A stretch of DNA of 64,000 nt from Reyranella humidisoli (GCF_019039055.1 NZ_JAHOPB010000001.1:868001-932000), one strand, 5' to 3'. Numbered from the stretch's first letter, positions 18,141-28,488 are shown. The notes: generated by a model from the sequence alone, not told the origin. Numbers and translations: made by a program.

Positions 18141-19394
18141 ATGAAGATCGTCATTGCCGGCGCCGGGATCGGCGGATTGACCGCCGCGATGTGCCTGCAT
18201 CGCGCAGGTCACGACGTGCATGTGTTCGAGGCCGTGTCGGAGATGCGGCCGCTGGGCGTGGGAATCAACATCCAGGCTGGTGCCGTCCGCATCCTGTGTA
18301 ACCTGGGGCTCGAACCGGCGCTCGCCGCCACGGCCATCGAGACGCGGGAGCTGCGCTACGCCAACCGCCATGGGCAGACGATCTGGGCCGACCCGCGAGG
18401 TCGTCATGCCGGCCTGCCCTGGCCGCAATTCTCGATCCATCGCGGCGAGCTGCAGATGATCCTGCTGGACGCCGCGAAGGCGATGCTGGGCGCGGACCGC
18501 ATCCGCCTCGGCCGGCGCATCGCACGTTTCGCGCAGCATCACGGCAAGGTCTCCGCACACTTCGTCGATCGCGACGGCATGCCTGTCGAAAACGCCGAGG
18601 CCGACCTCCTGATCGGCGCCGACGGCATCCACTCCGCGGTGCGTGCGCATTTCTATCCCGACGAAGGCCCGCCCAAGTGGCAGGGCATCCTGATGTGGCG
18701 CGGCGTCACCGTGGGCAAGCCCTATTTGGGCGGCAACACGATGGTCCAGGCGGGCCATCACAATCAGAAATTCGTCTGCTACCCGATCAGCCGTGCCCAT
18801 GCCGAGCGTGGCGAGGCGCTGATCAACTGGATCTGCGACCTCCACATGGGCGACGGCGCGTTGCCGTCCCGCGAGGACTGGAACAAGCCGGGACGGCTGG
18901 AAGACTTCCTGCCGCGCTTCGCCGACTGGAACTTCGGCTGGCTCGACGTGCCCGAGGTAATCCGCACCGCGCACACGATCCTCGAATTCCCCATGATCGA
19001 CCGCGATCCGCTGCCGCGCTGGAGCCACGGGCGGATCACGCTGCTGGGCGATGCGGCGCACCCCATGTATCCGATCGGCTCGAACGGCGCCTCGCAGGCG
19101 ATCCTCGACGGCGAGGCGATCACGCAAGAGCTTGCCGTGGGCGACGATCCCGAGAAGGCGCTGCGCCGCTACGAGGAGCGGCGCCTGCCGCCGACCGCGC
19201 GGATCGTCGAGAGCAACCGGCGCAAGGGCATCGACGTGATGCTCGACATCGTCGAGCAGCGCGCGCCCCAGGGCTTCACCGACCTCGAAAGCGTGCTGCC
19301 GGCGGATGAACTCGAAAAGATCGTCGGCGACTACAAGAAGCTCGTGACCCAGGATCGCGAGACGCTTCTGAAACTGGCTGCCGCCCCGCCGTGA
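18141..19394 (+). CDS. FAD-dependent aromatic-ring monooxygenase (salicylate hydroxylase-like)
   Basis: A 417-residue group A flavoprotein monooxygenase. IVIAGAGIGGLTAAM at residues 3-17 is the dinucleotide-binding motif, DLLIGADGIHSAVR at about 155 is the DG motif, and ITLLGDAAHPMYPIGSNGA near 300 is the GD motif contacting FAD ribityl and pyrophosphate. It probably hydroxylates an aromatic acid or a quinolone-like substrate with NAD(P)H and O2. It lies nine bases after DUF971 but has no obvious pathway partners. Confidence 0.85.
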   Translation: MKIVIAGAGIGGLTAAMCLHRAGHDVHVFEAVSEMRPLGVGINIQAGAVRILCNLGLEPALAATAIETRELRYANRHGQTIWADPRGRHAGLPWPQFSIHRGELQMILLDAAKAMLGADRIRLGRRIARFAQHHGKVSAHFVDRDGMPVENAEADLLIGADGIHSAVRAHFYPDEGPPKWQGILMWRGVTVGKPYLGGNTMVQAGHHNQKFVCYPISRAHAERGEALINWICDLHMGDGALPSREDWNKPGRLEDFLPRFADWNFGWLDVPEVIRTAHTILEFPMIDRDPLPRWSHGRITLLGDAAHPMYPIGSNGASQAILDGEAITQELAVGDDPEKALRRYEERRLPPTARIVESNRRKGIDVMLDIVEQRAPQGFTDLESVLPADELEKIVGDYKKLVTQDRETLLKLAAAPP

Positions 19395-19410
19395 GGGGCA
19401 CAAAAGAAAA

Positions 19411-19430
19411 CCGGCCCCTCTCGGGACCGG
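19411..19430 (+). terminator. Possible terminator after the flavin monooxygenase gene
   Basis: A hairpin CCGGCCC-ctct-GGGACCGG with one extra A lies 17 bases past the stop, with an A-rich stretch before it and no good T-run after it. It is weak as a rho-independent terminator for the + strand but could work for the other strand, where the A-run becomes T-rich. Confidence 0.35.
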
Positions 19431-19535
19431 CCGTGGCAGCGGTTTAAACCGACCATCACATCGCCGGCCGCTACCGAGGAAGAATATGCCCGAGTGCGAT
19501 GACAGAATTATGGCTTTCCCATCAACTCTTCCATT

Positions 19536-19624
19536 CCTCTCCCCCGTTGGGGGAAGAGGTCGGGCGAGGGGGAATCGACGTGCGTAACCCCCTCACCCAT
19601 CCTCTTCCCCCAGCGGGGGAGAGG
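19536..19624. repeat. Palindromic intergenic repeat, family B variant
   Basis: Two perfect or near-perfect palindromes, CCTCTCCCCCGTTGGGGGAAGAGG in two halves at 19536-19559 and a matching unit at 19601-19624, flank a GAGGGGG...CCCCCTC pair. A similar copy lies at 55348-55441 and related GGGGAGG types at 35848, 40535 and 43864. It precedes murJ by 17 bases. Confidence 0.85.
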
Positions 19625-19641
19625 AGAAAGAGGAAAACGGC

Positions 19642-21228
19642 ATGAGTCTCGCGCGGGCCATCGCGACGGTCGGCGGCTTCACGCTGCTCAGCCGCGTCGT
19701 GGGCTTCGTGCGCGATATCGTGCTGTCGGCGGTGCTGGGTTCCGGGGCGGTGGCGGACGCTTTCTTCGTCGCGTTCAAGCTGCCGAACTTCTTCCGCCGC
19801 CTGTTCGCCGAGGGCGCTTTCTCCGCCGCCTTCGTGCCACTGTTCGCGCGCGAGCTGCAGGGCGGCGGCCGCGCGGAGGCGATGGCCTTTGCGCGGCAGG
19901 CGCAGGCCGCGCTGCTGCTGGTACTGATCCCCTTCACCGCGATCCTGATCGTGGCGATGCCCTGGGTGATGGCACTGCTGGCGCCGGGCATGCGCGACGA
20001 CCTGCCGACCTTCGCCATGGCCGTCGAGTTCGGCCGCATCACCTTTCCCTATCTCCTCTTCATCTCGCTCGCCTCGCTCTATGGCGGCGTGCTGAACAGC
20101 ATCGATCGCTTCGCGCATGTCGCCGCGACGCCGGTGCTGCTGAACCTCACTCTGATCGCCGCCGTGCTGGGGCTGACGCCTCTGCTGCCCAACGCGGGCT
20201 ATGCCGCCTCGATCGGCGTGGCGATCGCGGGCGTCCTGCAATGGGTCTGGCTGCTGGTCGCCTGCGCGCGCGACGAGGTCGGCATGGCGCTGGTGCGGCC
20301 GCGCTGGACACCGCGGGTGGCGCGCCTGGTGAAGCTCGCGACGCCGGTGGCGATCGGCGGCGGCGTGCAACAGATCAGCGTCGTACTCGACGTGGTCTGG
20401 GCGTCGCTGCTCCCCGTCGGCACGATCTCGGCGCTCTACTATGCCGACCGAATCGCGCAATTGCCGCTGGGCGTCGTCGGCATCGCCATCGGCACGGCGC
20501 TGCTGCCACTGCTGGCGCGCGAGCTGCGCGACGGCAACACGCAGTCGGCCATGACCAATCAGAACCGCGCCCTCGAATTCGGCCTGCTGTTCAGCCTGCC
20601 GGCCGCGGTCGCCTTGTGGTTTCTGGCCGATCCGATCATCCGCGTGCTGTTCGAGCGCGGTCGCTTCACCTCCGAGGACACCTGGCGCACGGCCGGTGCG
20701 CTGGCCGCCTTCGCGGTCGGCCTGCCGGCCTTCGTGCTGGTGAAGGCGCTGGCCCCCGGCTTCTTCGCCCGCGAGGACACGCGGACGCCGCTCTACATCG
20801 CGCTGGCGGCGATCACGGCCAATATCCTGCTCAACGTCTATTTCCTGTTCGCCACGACACTGGCCCATGTCGGCATCGCGCTCGCTTCCTCGCTCTCGGG
20901 CTGGCTGAACGCGGCGCTGCTGGCGATCGTGCTGGGACGGCGGGAGCAGTGGATACCGGACGGACGTCTGGTCTCGCGGGCGGTCCGCATTGCCGGCGCG
21001 ACGGCGGGCATGGGTGTCGCGCTGTGGCTCGGCCTCCTCTGGCTGGCCAAACCACTGTCGCGCGCCGACGTCGAGGGTGGCATCGCGCTCGCGGGAATCT
21101 GCCTGATCGGCATGGTCGTCTATGCCGTGCTCGGCGCGGCGCTCGGCGTCGTGAGGATCTCGGAACTGCGCTATGTGATGCGCCGCCCGCCGGGCGTCAG
21201 GTCAGCCGACCCAGGCGAACAACCGTAA
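19642..21228 (+). CDS. murJ: Lipid II flippase MurJ (MviN)
   Basis: A 528-residue polytopic membrane protein with about 14 segments. It opens with FTLLSRVVGFVRDIVLSAVLG and then FFVAFKLPNFFRRLFAEGAFSAAFVP, the signature of MurJ, and keeps the Arg residues in these segments that are needed for flipping. It moves lipid II across the inner membrane for peptidoglycan synthesis. The start at 19642 follows GGAGAGGAG within the flanking repeat. Its last 32 bases overlap the convergent M14-family gene. Confidence 0.93.
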   Translation: MSLARAIATVGGFTLLSRVVGFVRDIVLSAVLGSGAVADAFFVAFKLPNFFRRLFAEGAFSAAFVPLFARELQGGGRAEAMAFARQAQAALLLVLIPFTAILIVAMPWVMALLAPGMRDDLPTFAMAVEFGRITFPYLLFISLASLYGGVLNSIDRFAHVAATPVLLNLTLIAAVLGLTPLLPNAGYAASIGVAIAGVLQWVWLLVACARDEVGMALVRPRWTPRVARLVKLATPVAIGGGVQQISVVLDVVWASLLPVGTISALYYADRIAQLPLGVVGIAIGTALLPLLARELRDGNTQSAMTNQNRALEFGLLFSLPAAVALWFLADPIIRVLFERGRFTSEDTWRTAGALAAFAVGLPAFVLVKALAPGFFAREDTRTPLYIALAAITANILLNVYFLFATTLAHVGIALASSLSGWLNAALLAIVLGRREQWIPDGRLVSRAVRIAGATAGMGVALWLGLLWLAKPLSRADVEGGIALAGICLIGMVVYAVLGAALGVVRISELRYVMRRPPGVRSADPGEQP

Positions 21229-22150
21229 CGCCGGGCCGCAGCGGGCGGCTCGACGAGGGCATTACCAGCACGCAATCGTCGTAGGGCGTGGTCACCGGCT
21301 CGTCGTCGTCGTGGCCCAGCACGGTGCCCGCCTTGGCGATCACGTCCTGGCCCTCGAAGCGTTGCGCCGGCGTGAAGTTGCCGCGCTTGGTCGCCACGGC
21401 ATGAGTCACCTCGACGACGCGCTGGCTCGAAGGCGTCGGCTGGCGCCAGCCGGCGGGCAGGTCGCCCTCCTCCAGAACACCCGTCTCGACGAGGAAGCGG
21501 GCCGTCACGTCCTTGGCCACGACGACCGAGGAGGCCCGCCAGTGCTGACCGGTCTCGATCAGCAGCGCGTTCTTCGGGCTCTCCGGGTCGCCGAACCCAC
21601 CATAGTCGCGCATGCGCATGCCCGCGGCGTGGCCGGCATCGCGCACGATGTCGACCGGCGTGCCGATCTTCTTTGCAAAGGCGACGCCCTTGTCGAGCGG
21701 GCCCGACAGCATCAGCGGCACGCAATCGTCATGCATGGAATGAAGGTCGAGCAGCAGGTCGGCGCGCTCGACGAACGGCTTCAGCACCTGCGCCCGCTTC
21801 GTCTCGACCGTCGTCGCGGGCTCGTCGACGCGGCCCCAGACGCGGTTGAAGTCCTCGTCGACAAGGCGCGACTTGAACGGCGTCCGGCGATCGAACGAGT
21901 GATAGGCCTCGATGTTGTTGAAGGAGAGGATCAGCGTCCCCTTGCGCGGCTTCACGCCGGCGGTCAGCAGCGCATCGACCACGATGGCGCCCGAGACTTC
22001 GTTGCCATGCGTCAGCGAGGCGACCATCACCGTCGGCCCGGGCTTGCCGCTCTCCAGGACGTGAATGTAGGGCGCGGCGCCCTTCTCCCATTTGCGCAGG
22101 TCGGGGAAGGCGAATTCGATCGGCGGGGTATCGGACATGTTCTTGACCAT
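21197..22150 (-). CDS. Succinylglutamate desuccinylase/aspartoacylase-family (M14-like) zinc hydrolase
   Basis: A 317-residue protein of the AstE/AspA group. HGNE at residues 48-51 gives the first zinc ligands, the DEDFNRVW segment at about 98-105 carries the substrate-binding Asn-Arg, and H137 in DLHSMHDD is the third ligand. Such enzymes remove acyl groups from N-acylated amino acids or ectoine precursors. Substrate unknown. The ATG at 22150 is used; a second in-frame ATG at 22138 is equally plausible. It is divergent from an MFS carrier gene by 55 bases, which may supply the substrate. Confidence 0.82.
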   Translation of the reverse strand: MVKNMSDTPPIEFAFPDLRKWEKGAAPYIHVLESGKPGPTVMVASLTHGNEVSGAIVVDALLTAGVKPRKGTLILSFNNIEAYHSFDRRTPFKSRLVDEDFNRVWGRVDEPATTVETKRAQVLKPFVERADLLLDLHSMHDDCVPLMLSGPLDKGVAFAKKIGTPVDIVRDAGHAAGMRMRDYGGFGDPESPKNALLIETGQHWRASSVVVAKDVTARFLVETGVLEEGDLPAGWRQPTPSSQRVVEVTHAVATKRGNFTPAQRFEGQDVIAKAGTVLGHDDDEPVTTPYDDCVLVMPSSSRPLRPGVTVVRLGRLT

Positions 22151-22205
22151 CAGCAGTTTGTGCCGATCCTTCGCATGCTAGTTTGTCGCGGACAAGGAGA
22201 AGCCA

Positions 22206-23492
22206 ATGGCGCGCAGCCGGTATCGCTGGTTCATCGTCTTCCTGCTGTTCGCGATCACCGTCGTGAACTACATCGACCGGGCGGCCCTCTCCTACGCCAT
22301 CCCCCTGATCCAGCGGGACCTCGGCCTCTCGCCGGAGGCAACGGGCGCCATCCTCGGCGCGTTCGGCCTGGGTTATGCCGTGACGACCCTGATCGGCGGC
22401 TTCGCCGTGGATCGCTACGGCGCGCGGCTGGTTCTCACCGTTGCAGCCGTGCTGTGGAGTCTGTCCATCGGCGCAACCGCGCTCGCGACCAGCGTTACCA
22501 TCCTCTATGCCGCCCGTGTGCTGCTGGGCGTCTCGGAAGGCCCCAACTTCCCGGCGCTCACCGGGGCGGTCAGCCACTGGCTGTCGCCGCACGAGCGGGC
22601 GACGGCACTGGCCAACGCCCTGCTGGCGGTGCCGCTGGCGCTGGCCATTGGCGGTCCCCTGGTGACTCAGCTTCTCGGGTGGCTGGACTGGCGGCTCACC
22701 TTCGGCGTGCTGTTCGTCCTGTCTGCCGCCTGGATTCCCCTCTGGTACTTCTGCTTCCGGGACGACCCGTCGCAATCGCGCTTCGTGAACGCGGACGAAC
22801 TCGCGCATATCCGCAAGGTCGATCCCGGCGTCACCGCGGCGCCGCACGCGGTGCTGAAATCCTGGCCGGAGCCCGGCGTCCTCAAGGCGCTGCTGACCAA
22901 TCGCACGCTGCTCGCCAACACCTGGGCCTTCTTCGTCTTCGGCTATTTCCTGTTCTTCTTCATGAGCTGGCTGCCGAGCTATCTCGAGCGCAAGTACGGG
23001 CTGAACCTGGCGGCCGTCGGGCTTTTCTCGGTGCTGCCCTGGCTGTCCGCCGCCTTCCTGCTGTGGGCCATGGGCCGCTGGTCGGACCATCTGCTCAAGA
23101 CCACCGGCAGCATGCGGATCTCGCGGTCCTGGCTGATCGCCGGGAGCCAGTTCGTGGCCGCTCTTGCCGTCATCCCGGTTGCCCTCACCGACAATCTCAC
23201 CGTGGCGATCGCCGGCATCACCGTAGCCGTCGCATCGTCGATGGGCGCCAACGCCGCCTACTATGCAGTGAACGTGGACATCGTGCCCGAGCGTGCCGCC
23301 ACGGCGCTGGGCATCATGGATTTCGCCTTCGCCATCGCGGGCTTCCTCGCGCCGGCGATCACCGGCTGGGTGCTGAACCTCCGCGGCTCGTTCGCCGACG
23401 GCTTCCTGCTGATGACGGTGCTTGCCCTCTCCTCGGTGCTGGTGGTCCTGCTGTTCCACCATCCCGACCGGGATCGCGAAAAGGCCGCCTGA
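22206..23492 (+). CDS. MFS transporter, anion:cation symporter (ACS) type
   Basis: A 428-residue carrier with 12 predicted membrane segments. NYIDRAALSYAIPLIQRDLGLS near the N-terminus is the ACS-family hallmark, and GGFAVDRYGARLVL follows as the loop 2-3 motif. Relatives import organic anions such as hexuronates, galactonate, phthalate or tartrate with protons. It has AAGGAGAAGCCA just before the ATG. The divergent M14-type hydrolase may process the imported compound; this is inferred from position only. Confidence 0.87.
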   Translation: MARSRYRWFIVFLLFAITVVNYIDRAALSYAIPLIQRDLGLSPEATGAILGAFGLGYAVTTLIGGFAVDRYGARLVLTVAAVLWSLSIGATALATSVTILYAARVLLGVSEGPNFPALTGAVSHWLSPHERATALANALLAVPLALAIGGPLVTQLLGWLDWRLTFGVLFVLSAAWIPLWYFCFRDDPSQSRFVNADELAHIRKVDPGVTAAPHAVLKSWPEPGVLKALLTNRTLLANTWAFFVFGYFLFFFMSWLPSYLERKYGLNLAAVGLFSVLPWLSAAFLLWAMGRWSDHLLKTTGSMRISRSWLIAGSQFVAALAVIPVALTDNLTVAIAGITVAVASSMGANAAYYAVNVDIVPERAATALGIMDFAFAIAGFLAPAITGWVLNLRGSFADGFLLMTVLALSSVLVVLLFHHPDRDREKAA

Positions 23493-23495
23493 CGA

Positions 23496-25286
23496 TCAGC
23501 CGTCGAGGTACCAGTTCGCGATATCCCAGGTGTTGTTGTCCCAGCCGCTGATCTCGGCGACCAGCCTGTTGTTCATGGCGACGGCGCTGGGTCGCATCAC
23601 CAGCGGAATGGTGACCTGGTTGTTGACGACCAGCTCGTTGCATTTGATCAGCATCGCCGCGCGCTTCACCGGGTCGAGTTCGACCTGGGCCGCCTTGTGG
23701 GTGTCGTCGTACTCCTGGTTCTGCCAGCGCGTGACGTTGCGGCCCTGCCACTTGTTCTCCTTGGTGGCAACCTCCCACGAGCAGAACTGACGCAGGAAGG
23801 TCTCGGGGTCGGGCGCTTCCATGCCGTTGCTGTATTCCTGAAGGTCGGCATAAAACTTGGTGTAGGTGTCGGGATTGGCGACATCGGACGAAAAGAACAC
23901 CGACGATGTCACCGACTTCAGGTCCATCTCGATGCCCGCCTTCTGGGCCGCCTGCTTGATGATCGCCTGCGTCTTCTGCCGCGGCTGGTTGATCGAGGTC
24001 TGGTAGACGAACTTCAGCCGCTTGCCGTCCTTGGCGCGAATGCCATCCGCTCCACGGACCCAGCCGGCCTTGTCGAGAAGCGCGTTGGCCTTGTCGACGT
24101 TGAACTCGAATGTTGTGGTCTTCGAGCGGAAACGCTCGGGATTATTGATGTAGTTGGCCGTGGCGATGCCGATGCGGCCGTAGATGTGATCCTGGATCGA
24201 CTTCTTGTCGACCAGCAGCGAGATCGCCTGGCGCACGGCGGGGTCGGACAGGCTCGGATGCTTCGTCTTCAGGCTGGAGCGCTCGCCGTCGACTTCCGTC
24301 CACGGGTCGGTGTTGTTGAGCTGCATGTGCTCGATGCCGCCGCCCGGCGTGATGACGATCTTTCCCTTGCCGCCCTTCTCCATGCGCACGAGGATCTCGT
24401 CCTCGACCTGCATGTTCCAGGCGAAGTGGAACTCGCCGGTCTGCAGCACCGCGCGCGCCGCCGAGACCGCGTCGCCGCCGCCCTTCATCTCGACGGCGTC
24501 GAAGTAGGGCCGGTTGGGCACATGGTAGTCGAGGTTGATCTCGCCGGTGACGAGATCGCCTGGCTTGAAGTCCTTGAACTTGTAGGGGCCGGTGCCGATC
24601 GGCTTGAGGTTGGTGGGTGCGTCGCGCGATTTCGCGCCGACATACTCGCCGAACAGATGCTTCGGAATGATGCAGCCCATCCACCCGACGAAGGTGTCCG
24701 CCCAAAAGGGTGTGGCCTGCTTGAACTTCACGACCACGGTGAAGTCGTCGATCTTCTCGACCACGACATCCTTGTACGAGCCGCTGGTCACGGTCGCCGT
24801 CGCGGGGTCGTTGGAATAAGCCCATGTGAAGACGACATCGTCGGCGGTGAAGGGCTTGCCATCGTGCCACTTCACGCCCTGCTTGATCTTCCAGATCACC
24901 GATTTGCCGTCGGCGGCGAGCGAGCCGTCCTCGCGGTTCGGGATCGAAGCGGCCAGCTTGGGTCGCAGGTTGCCGTCACGGTCCCAGGCCGCCAGCGGTT
25001 CGTAGAACAGGCGCGAACCGTCCCGATCCTTGGTACCGACGGCAAAATGCGGATTGAGCAGGGTCGGGCCCTGCCACCACAGGACCTTCAGCAGGCCGCC
25101 GCCGCCGCGTTTGGTGGGTTTGTAGACCGGCGTCGACTGGGCCATCGCCACGCCGGAGACCGCGAGGAGCTGGGTCGCCATCGGTGCGGTCAGCCCCACC
25201 GTCGCCAGCCGTTGCACGAAGCGCCGGCGGGACAGGTCGCCCGCCTTCACCCGGTCGATCAAACCACGCAAGCCACGCTCGTCCAT
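23496..25286 (-). CDS. Peptide/opine-type ABC transporter substrate-binding protein (family 5)
   Basis: A 596-residue exported receptor of the DppA/OppA type. LSRRRFVQRLA at the N-terminus is a twin-arginine motif and the signal ends at VAMA before QSTPVYK, so Tat export is likely. The mature protein has GVKWHDGKPFTADDVVFTW and PIGTGPYKFKDFKPGD, standard family blocks. The start at 25286 has GGAGG upstream; a longer open frame to 25544 is not supported. No permease or ATPase gene is adjacent, so it is an orphan receptor. Ligand could be a peptide, opine or other solute. Confidence 0.86.
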   Translation of the reverse strand: MDERGLRGLIDRVKAGDLSRRRFVQRLATVGLTAPMATQLLAVSGVAMAQSTPVYKPTKRGGGGLLKVLWWQGPTLLNPHFAVGTKDRDGSRLFYEPLAAWDRDGNLRPKLAASIPNREDGSLAADGKSVIWKIKQGVKWHDGKPFTADDVVFTWAYSNDPATATVTSGSYKDVVVEKIDDFTVVVKFKQATPFWADTFVGWMGCIIPKHLFGEYVGAKSRDAPTNLKPIGTGPYKFKDFKPGDLVTGEINLDYHVPNRPYFDAVEMKGGGDAVSAARAVLQTGEFHFAWNMQVEDEILVRMEKGGKGKIVITPGGGIEHMQLNNTDPWTEVDGERSSLKTKHPSLSDPAVRQAISLLVDKKSIQDHIYGRIGIATANYINNPERFRSKTTTFEFNVDKANALLDKAGWVRGADGIRAKDGKRLKFVYQTSINQPRQKTQAIIKQAAQKAGIEMDLKSVTSSVFFSSDVANPDTYTKFYADLQEYSNGMEAPDPETFLRQFCSWEVATKENKWQGRNVTRWQNQEYDDTHKAAQVELDPVKRAAMLIKCNELVVNNQVTIPLVMRPSAVAMNNRLVAEISGWDNNTWDIANWYLDG

Positions 25287-25506
25287 CGGATGCCTCCATC
25301 CAGAGTGTCGAAGCCGGTCCCTGACGCTCCCGCTATGTTGCAAGATGCGTGCAATTCGATCGGAGCAGCCGCGCCGGCCGCCGTCAATGCCACCGCCTTG
25401 ATTATCGCGGCGGCCTGCGCGATACCCGCCCGCCCCCAGCCTTCCACCGGCGGGGTGCGCGGAGGTCCAAACCCCGCGCCATCGACCGCATACGGAGTCC
25501 ACATCC

Positions 25507-26580
25507 ATGACCGACACGACCACCGGCGCCGCCCAGGCGCCCAACCCGCACCTCGCCGCCTACAACACGCGCGGCCTCAAGGGTCGGATCCTTTCCGGGG
25601 TGCAGCCAACCGGCAATCTCCATCTCGGCAACTATCTCGGCGCCATCCGCAACTTCGCGCGCCTGCAGAACGATTACGAATGCCTCTACTGCGTGGTCGA
25701 CCAGCACGCGATCACCGTATGGCAGGATCCCGCCCAGCTCGCCGCGCAGACGCGCGAGATCGCCTCGGCCTTCCTCGCGGCCGGCGTCGACGGCAACAAG
25801 CAGATCATCTTCAACCAGTCGATGGTGCCCGAGCACGCGCAGCTCGCCTGGATCTTCAACTGCGTCGCCCGCATGGGGTGGATGAGCCGCATGACGCAGT
25901 TCAAGGAGAAGGCCGGCAAGGACCGCGAGAACGTCTCGCTGGGCCTGTTCGCCTATCCGGCGCTGATGGCCGCCGACATCCTGATCTACAAGGCTACGCA
26001 CGTGCCGGTCGGCGAGGACCAGAAGCAGCATCTCGAGCTGACGCGCGACATCGCCATCAAGTTCAACAACGATTTCAGCCAGCCCGACTTCTTCCCGATC
26101 ACCGAGCCGCTGATCTTCGGTGCGGCGACGCGCGTCATGAGCCTGCGCGACGGCACCAAGAAGATGAGCAAGTCCGACCCGTCGGACTATTCACGCATCA
26201 ACCTCACCGACGACGCCGATGCGATCGCCCAGAAGATCCGCCGGGCCAAGACCGATCCGCTGCCGATGCCGGACACGCTAGAGGATGCGGAGAAGCGGCC
26301 CGACGCCGACAACCTGCTGGGCATCTATGCCGCCCTCGCCGACCAGGAGAAGGACGCCGTCGTCGCCCAGTTCGCCGGCAGGCAGTTCTCCGAGTTCAAG
26401 ACGGCGCTGACCGAACTCGCCGTCGCCAAGCTCGGCCCGATCGGCGCGGAGATGCAGCGGCTGATGAAGGATCCGGGCCATGTCGACGGCGTGCTGCGCA
26501 ACGGCGCCCAGCGCGCCCGTGCCATCGCCGCGCCGATCCTCGACGAGGTTTATCGGACGGTGGGATTCCTCAGGCCGTAA
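25507..26580 (+). CDS. trpS: Tryptophanyl-tRNA synthetase
   Basis: A 357-residue class I aminoacyl-tRNA synthetase. [12 protein letters not shown] at about residues 34-45 contains the HIGH-equivalent and KMSKS is at 219-223. VDQHAITV and [18 protein letters not shown] form the tryptophan pocket region. The first 25 residues are a short extension common in alphaproteobacteria. It stands alone, with the 220-base upstream gap containing no other recognisable gene, and abuts the convergent heparinase-like gene by three bases. Confidence 0.95.
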   Translation: MTDTTTGAAQAPNPHLAAYNTRGLKGRILSGVQPTGNLHLGNYLGAIRNFARLQNDYECLYCVVDQHAITVWQDPAQLAAQTREIASAFLAAGVDGNKQIIFNQSMVPEHAQLAWIFNCVARMGWMSRMTQFKEKAGKDRENVSLGLFAYPALMAADILIYKATHVPVGEDQKQHLELTRDIAIKFNNDFSQPDFFPITEPLIFGAATRVMSLRDGTKKMSKSDPSDYSRINLTDDADAIAQKIRRAKTDPLPMPDTLEDAEKRPDADNLLGIYAALADQEKDAVVAQFAGRQFSEFKTALTELAVAKLGPIGAEMQRLMKDPGHVDGVLRNGAQRARAIAAPILDEVYRTVGFLRP

Positions 26581-26583
26581 GCC

Positions 26584-28338
26584 TCAGCCTTCCATGCGCG
26601 TGAGGGCCCACTTCACCGTGGTGCCCTCCGGCGGGACCTGGCCGACCAGCACGATCTGCTCGGTGCGGCGCACGCGGCCCTCTTCGCCGAGATAGATGCT
26701 CTCGGCGAGGCCGATGCCGGCGCCGGTCGCGCGCAGGCGCCAGCCGCGGCCGCTCGGCAGGCGCATCAGCACCGCCTGGCCGCTCTGGGCGAGGGTGGCC
26801 TTCACCGTCGGATGCAGGTGGAAGCGCACGATGTAGCGCTGGTCCGGCACCGTCACGGGGCGGCCCTCGTAGCCCAGGAACGAGTCTTCGCCGCGCAGGT
26901 CGCCGCCGTCGGGCGAGAGCCAGAGGCGACGGCGGTGGATGATGCCATAGAGCGAGCGATAGCCGTCGTGGCACATGTCGAGCCATTGCGCGCCGCCATC
27001 GTCGGCGCGATCGATCAGCACGTTGCCAGCGCGATATTCGAGCGCGCCATGATTGGTGATCTCGGTCGAGTTCACGTCGTCGACCACCGCCGTCGAATGC
27101 GCGGCGGTGAAGCGCATGAAATGCTGCCAGTCGCGCGGAGCCCCCGGATAGGTGCCGCAGTTCACGATCAGCCGCTCGTGCGCCGCGCTCATCTCGAAGC
27201 TCAGCGTGCCAGCGTGCGCGATGCCGTCCATCCCGCGCCCCGGCGGGCTCCCGGCATCGGCGATCACCAGCGAGGTACCGGCCGACAGCCGCTGGAAACC
27301 GCTCGCCAGTGCCATGGTCGGCGCGACTTCGCCCGAACCCGAGCGCGCCAGCACGAGGTCGATCAGGCGGCGGTCGCCTTCCCAGGTGCCGTTGAACAGC
27401 GACAGGCCGCCGTCGCCGTGGCGGAAGAAGCGCAGCATCGGCGCCATGCGATCGATCGCGGCAACCAGTTCGGCGGGCGCCCGGCGTTCGGCCGAGGCCA
27501 GCGCCGCGCGCACGTCGATCAGGTGGCGCAGCACCGCGAGTTGCAGGTGGGGCGCGCGTTCGGAAACGATGCCGTCGTGCAGCACGTAGCGCTTCACGAA
27601 CTTCGCCAGCCGCGACAGCGACTGGTCGAGGCTCTTCTCGAAGTGCTTGCCGTCACGGATGAAGGCCAGGTCGGCGAAGATCAGCGCCTTGTAGACGGCG
27701 ACGGCCTCGTGGCCGACCATGCCGCGGCGCGCGACGCGGCGCAGATGGACGCGCTGGCGGCCTAGCGAGAAGACGAAACGCGCGGCGAAGCCGGGGTCGG
27801 CCGCCGAGGCCAGCCATTCGTAGTGGCGGATCCAGGCGACCATGCGGGCCGCGAGCACGTCGCGCTTCCACGTCACCGGCGACCAGCGCCATTCGCGATT
27901 GGTCCAGTCGTCGACCAGCTTGGCGGCCAGCATCGCGCCGTGCGGGTCGCCATTGTCGCGCAGGTCGCGCAGCCAGGCGAAGCCGTTAAGCGCATCGAGC
28001 CAGAGCGGGGCGGCGCCGGGGCGCTGCCAGGGGGGATCGTCCGATTCGGGCAGGACCGTCCCGACGCTGCCGGCGGCGGCAAATTCACCGGCCTGGAGCA
28101 ACCGCTGGCCCAGCACCGGATCGCCCGGCCAGGAATCGGAGGCGACCGCGAAGAAGCTACGCGGCGTGTTGTAGCCCAGCGTGAGCGAATAGAGGGAGGA
28201 GCCGAGGAGCCAGCGTCCGAATGCCTGCCGCTCCCGCTTCGCGGCCGCGGAGGGGCGTGCCGGCACCGAGCGGATCGGCCGGGCTCCGGAAACCAAAGGC
28301 TCACCGGGCCGTCTTGTGTCAGAGGCGACCAGCGTCAT
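26584..28338 (-). CDS. Heparinase II/III-family protein
   Basis: A 584-residue protein with an N-terminal alpha/alpha barrel (about residues 60-310, including NGFAWLRDLRDNGD and the GLRRVARRGMVGHEA-like region) and a C-terminal beta-rich heparinase II/III domain (about 330-575) with TAAHSTAVVDDVNSTE. Members are polysaccharide lyases, but many alphaproteobacterial copies sit alone and their substrate (alginate, heparosan or envelope glycan) is unknown. No clear signal peptide is seen. The 201-base gap upstream is shared with the divergent hsp20 promoter. Confidence 0.82.
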   Translation of the reverse strand: MTLVASDTRRPGEPLVSGARPIRSVPARPSAAAKRERQAFGRWLLGSSLYSLTLGYNTPRSFFAVASDSWPGDPVLGQRLLQAGEFAAAGSVGTVLPESDDPPWQRPGAAPLWLDALNGFAWLRDLRDNGDPHGAMLAAKLVDDWTNREWRWSPVTWKRDVLAARMVAWIRHYEWLASAADPGFAARFVFSLGRQRVHLRRVARRGMVGHEAVAVYKALIFADLAFIRDGKHFEKSLDQSLSRLAKFVKRYVLHDGIVSERAPHLQLAVLRHLIDVRAALASAERRAPAELVAAIDRMAPMLRFFRHGDGGLSLFNGTWEGDRRLIDLVLARSGSGEVAPTMALASGFQRLSAGTSLVIADAGSPPGRGMDGIAHAGTLSFEMSAAHERLIVNCGTYPGAPRDWQHFMRFTAAHSTAVVDDVNSTEITNHGALEYRAGNVLIDRADDGGAQWLDMCHDGYRSLYGIIHRRRLWLSPDGGDLRGEDSFLGYEGRPVTVPDQRYIVRFHLHPTVKATLAQSGQAVLMRLPSGRGWRLRATGAGIGLAESIYLGEEGRVRRTEQIVLVGQVPPEGTTVKWALTRMEG

Positions 28339-28488
28339 CGTTTCTGTTCTTTGGCCCGGGAGGCTCGAGCGGCCGGGCGGTGGAGGGGTTTTTTTGTATT
28401 TTAGCCCAGTCGGAGCCCGGTGGCGATGGGCAGCAGGGCCCGCGACCAGCCCTTGAACCGCAGATCACGCACACCAGATTCATTCCAA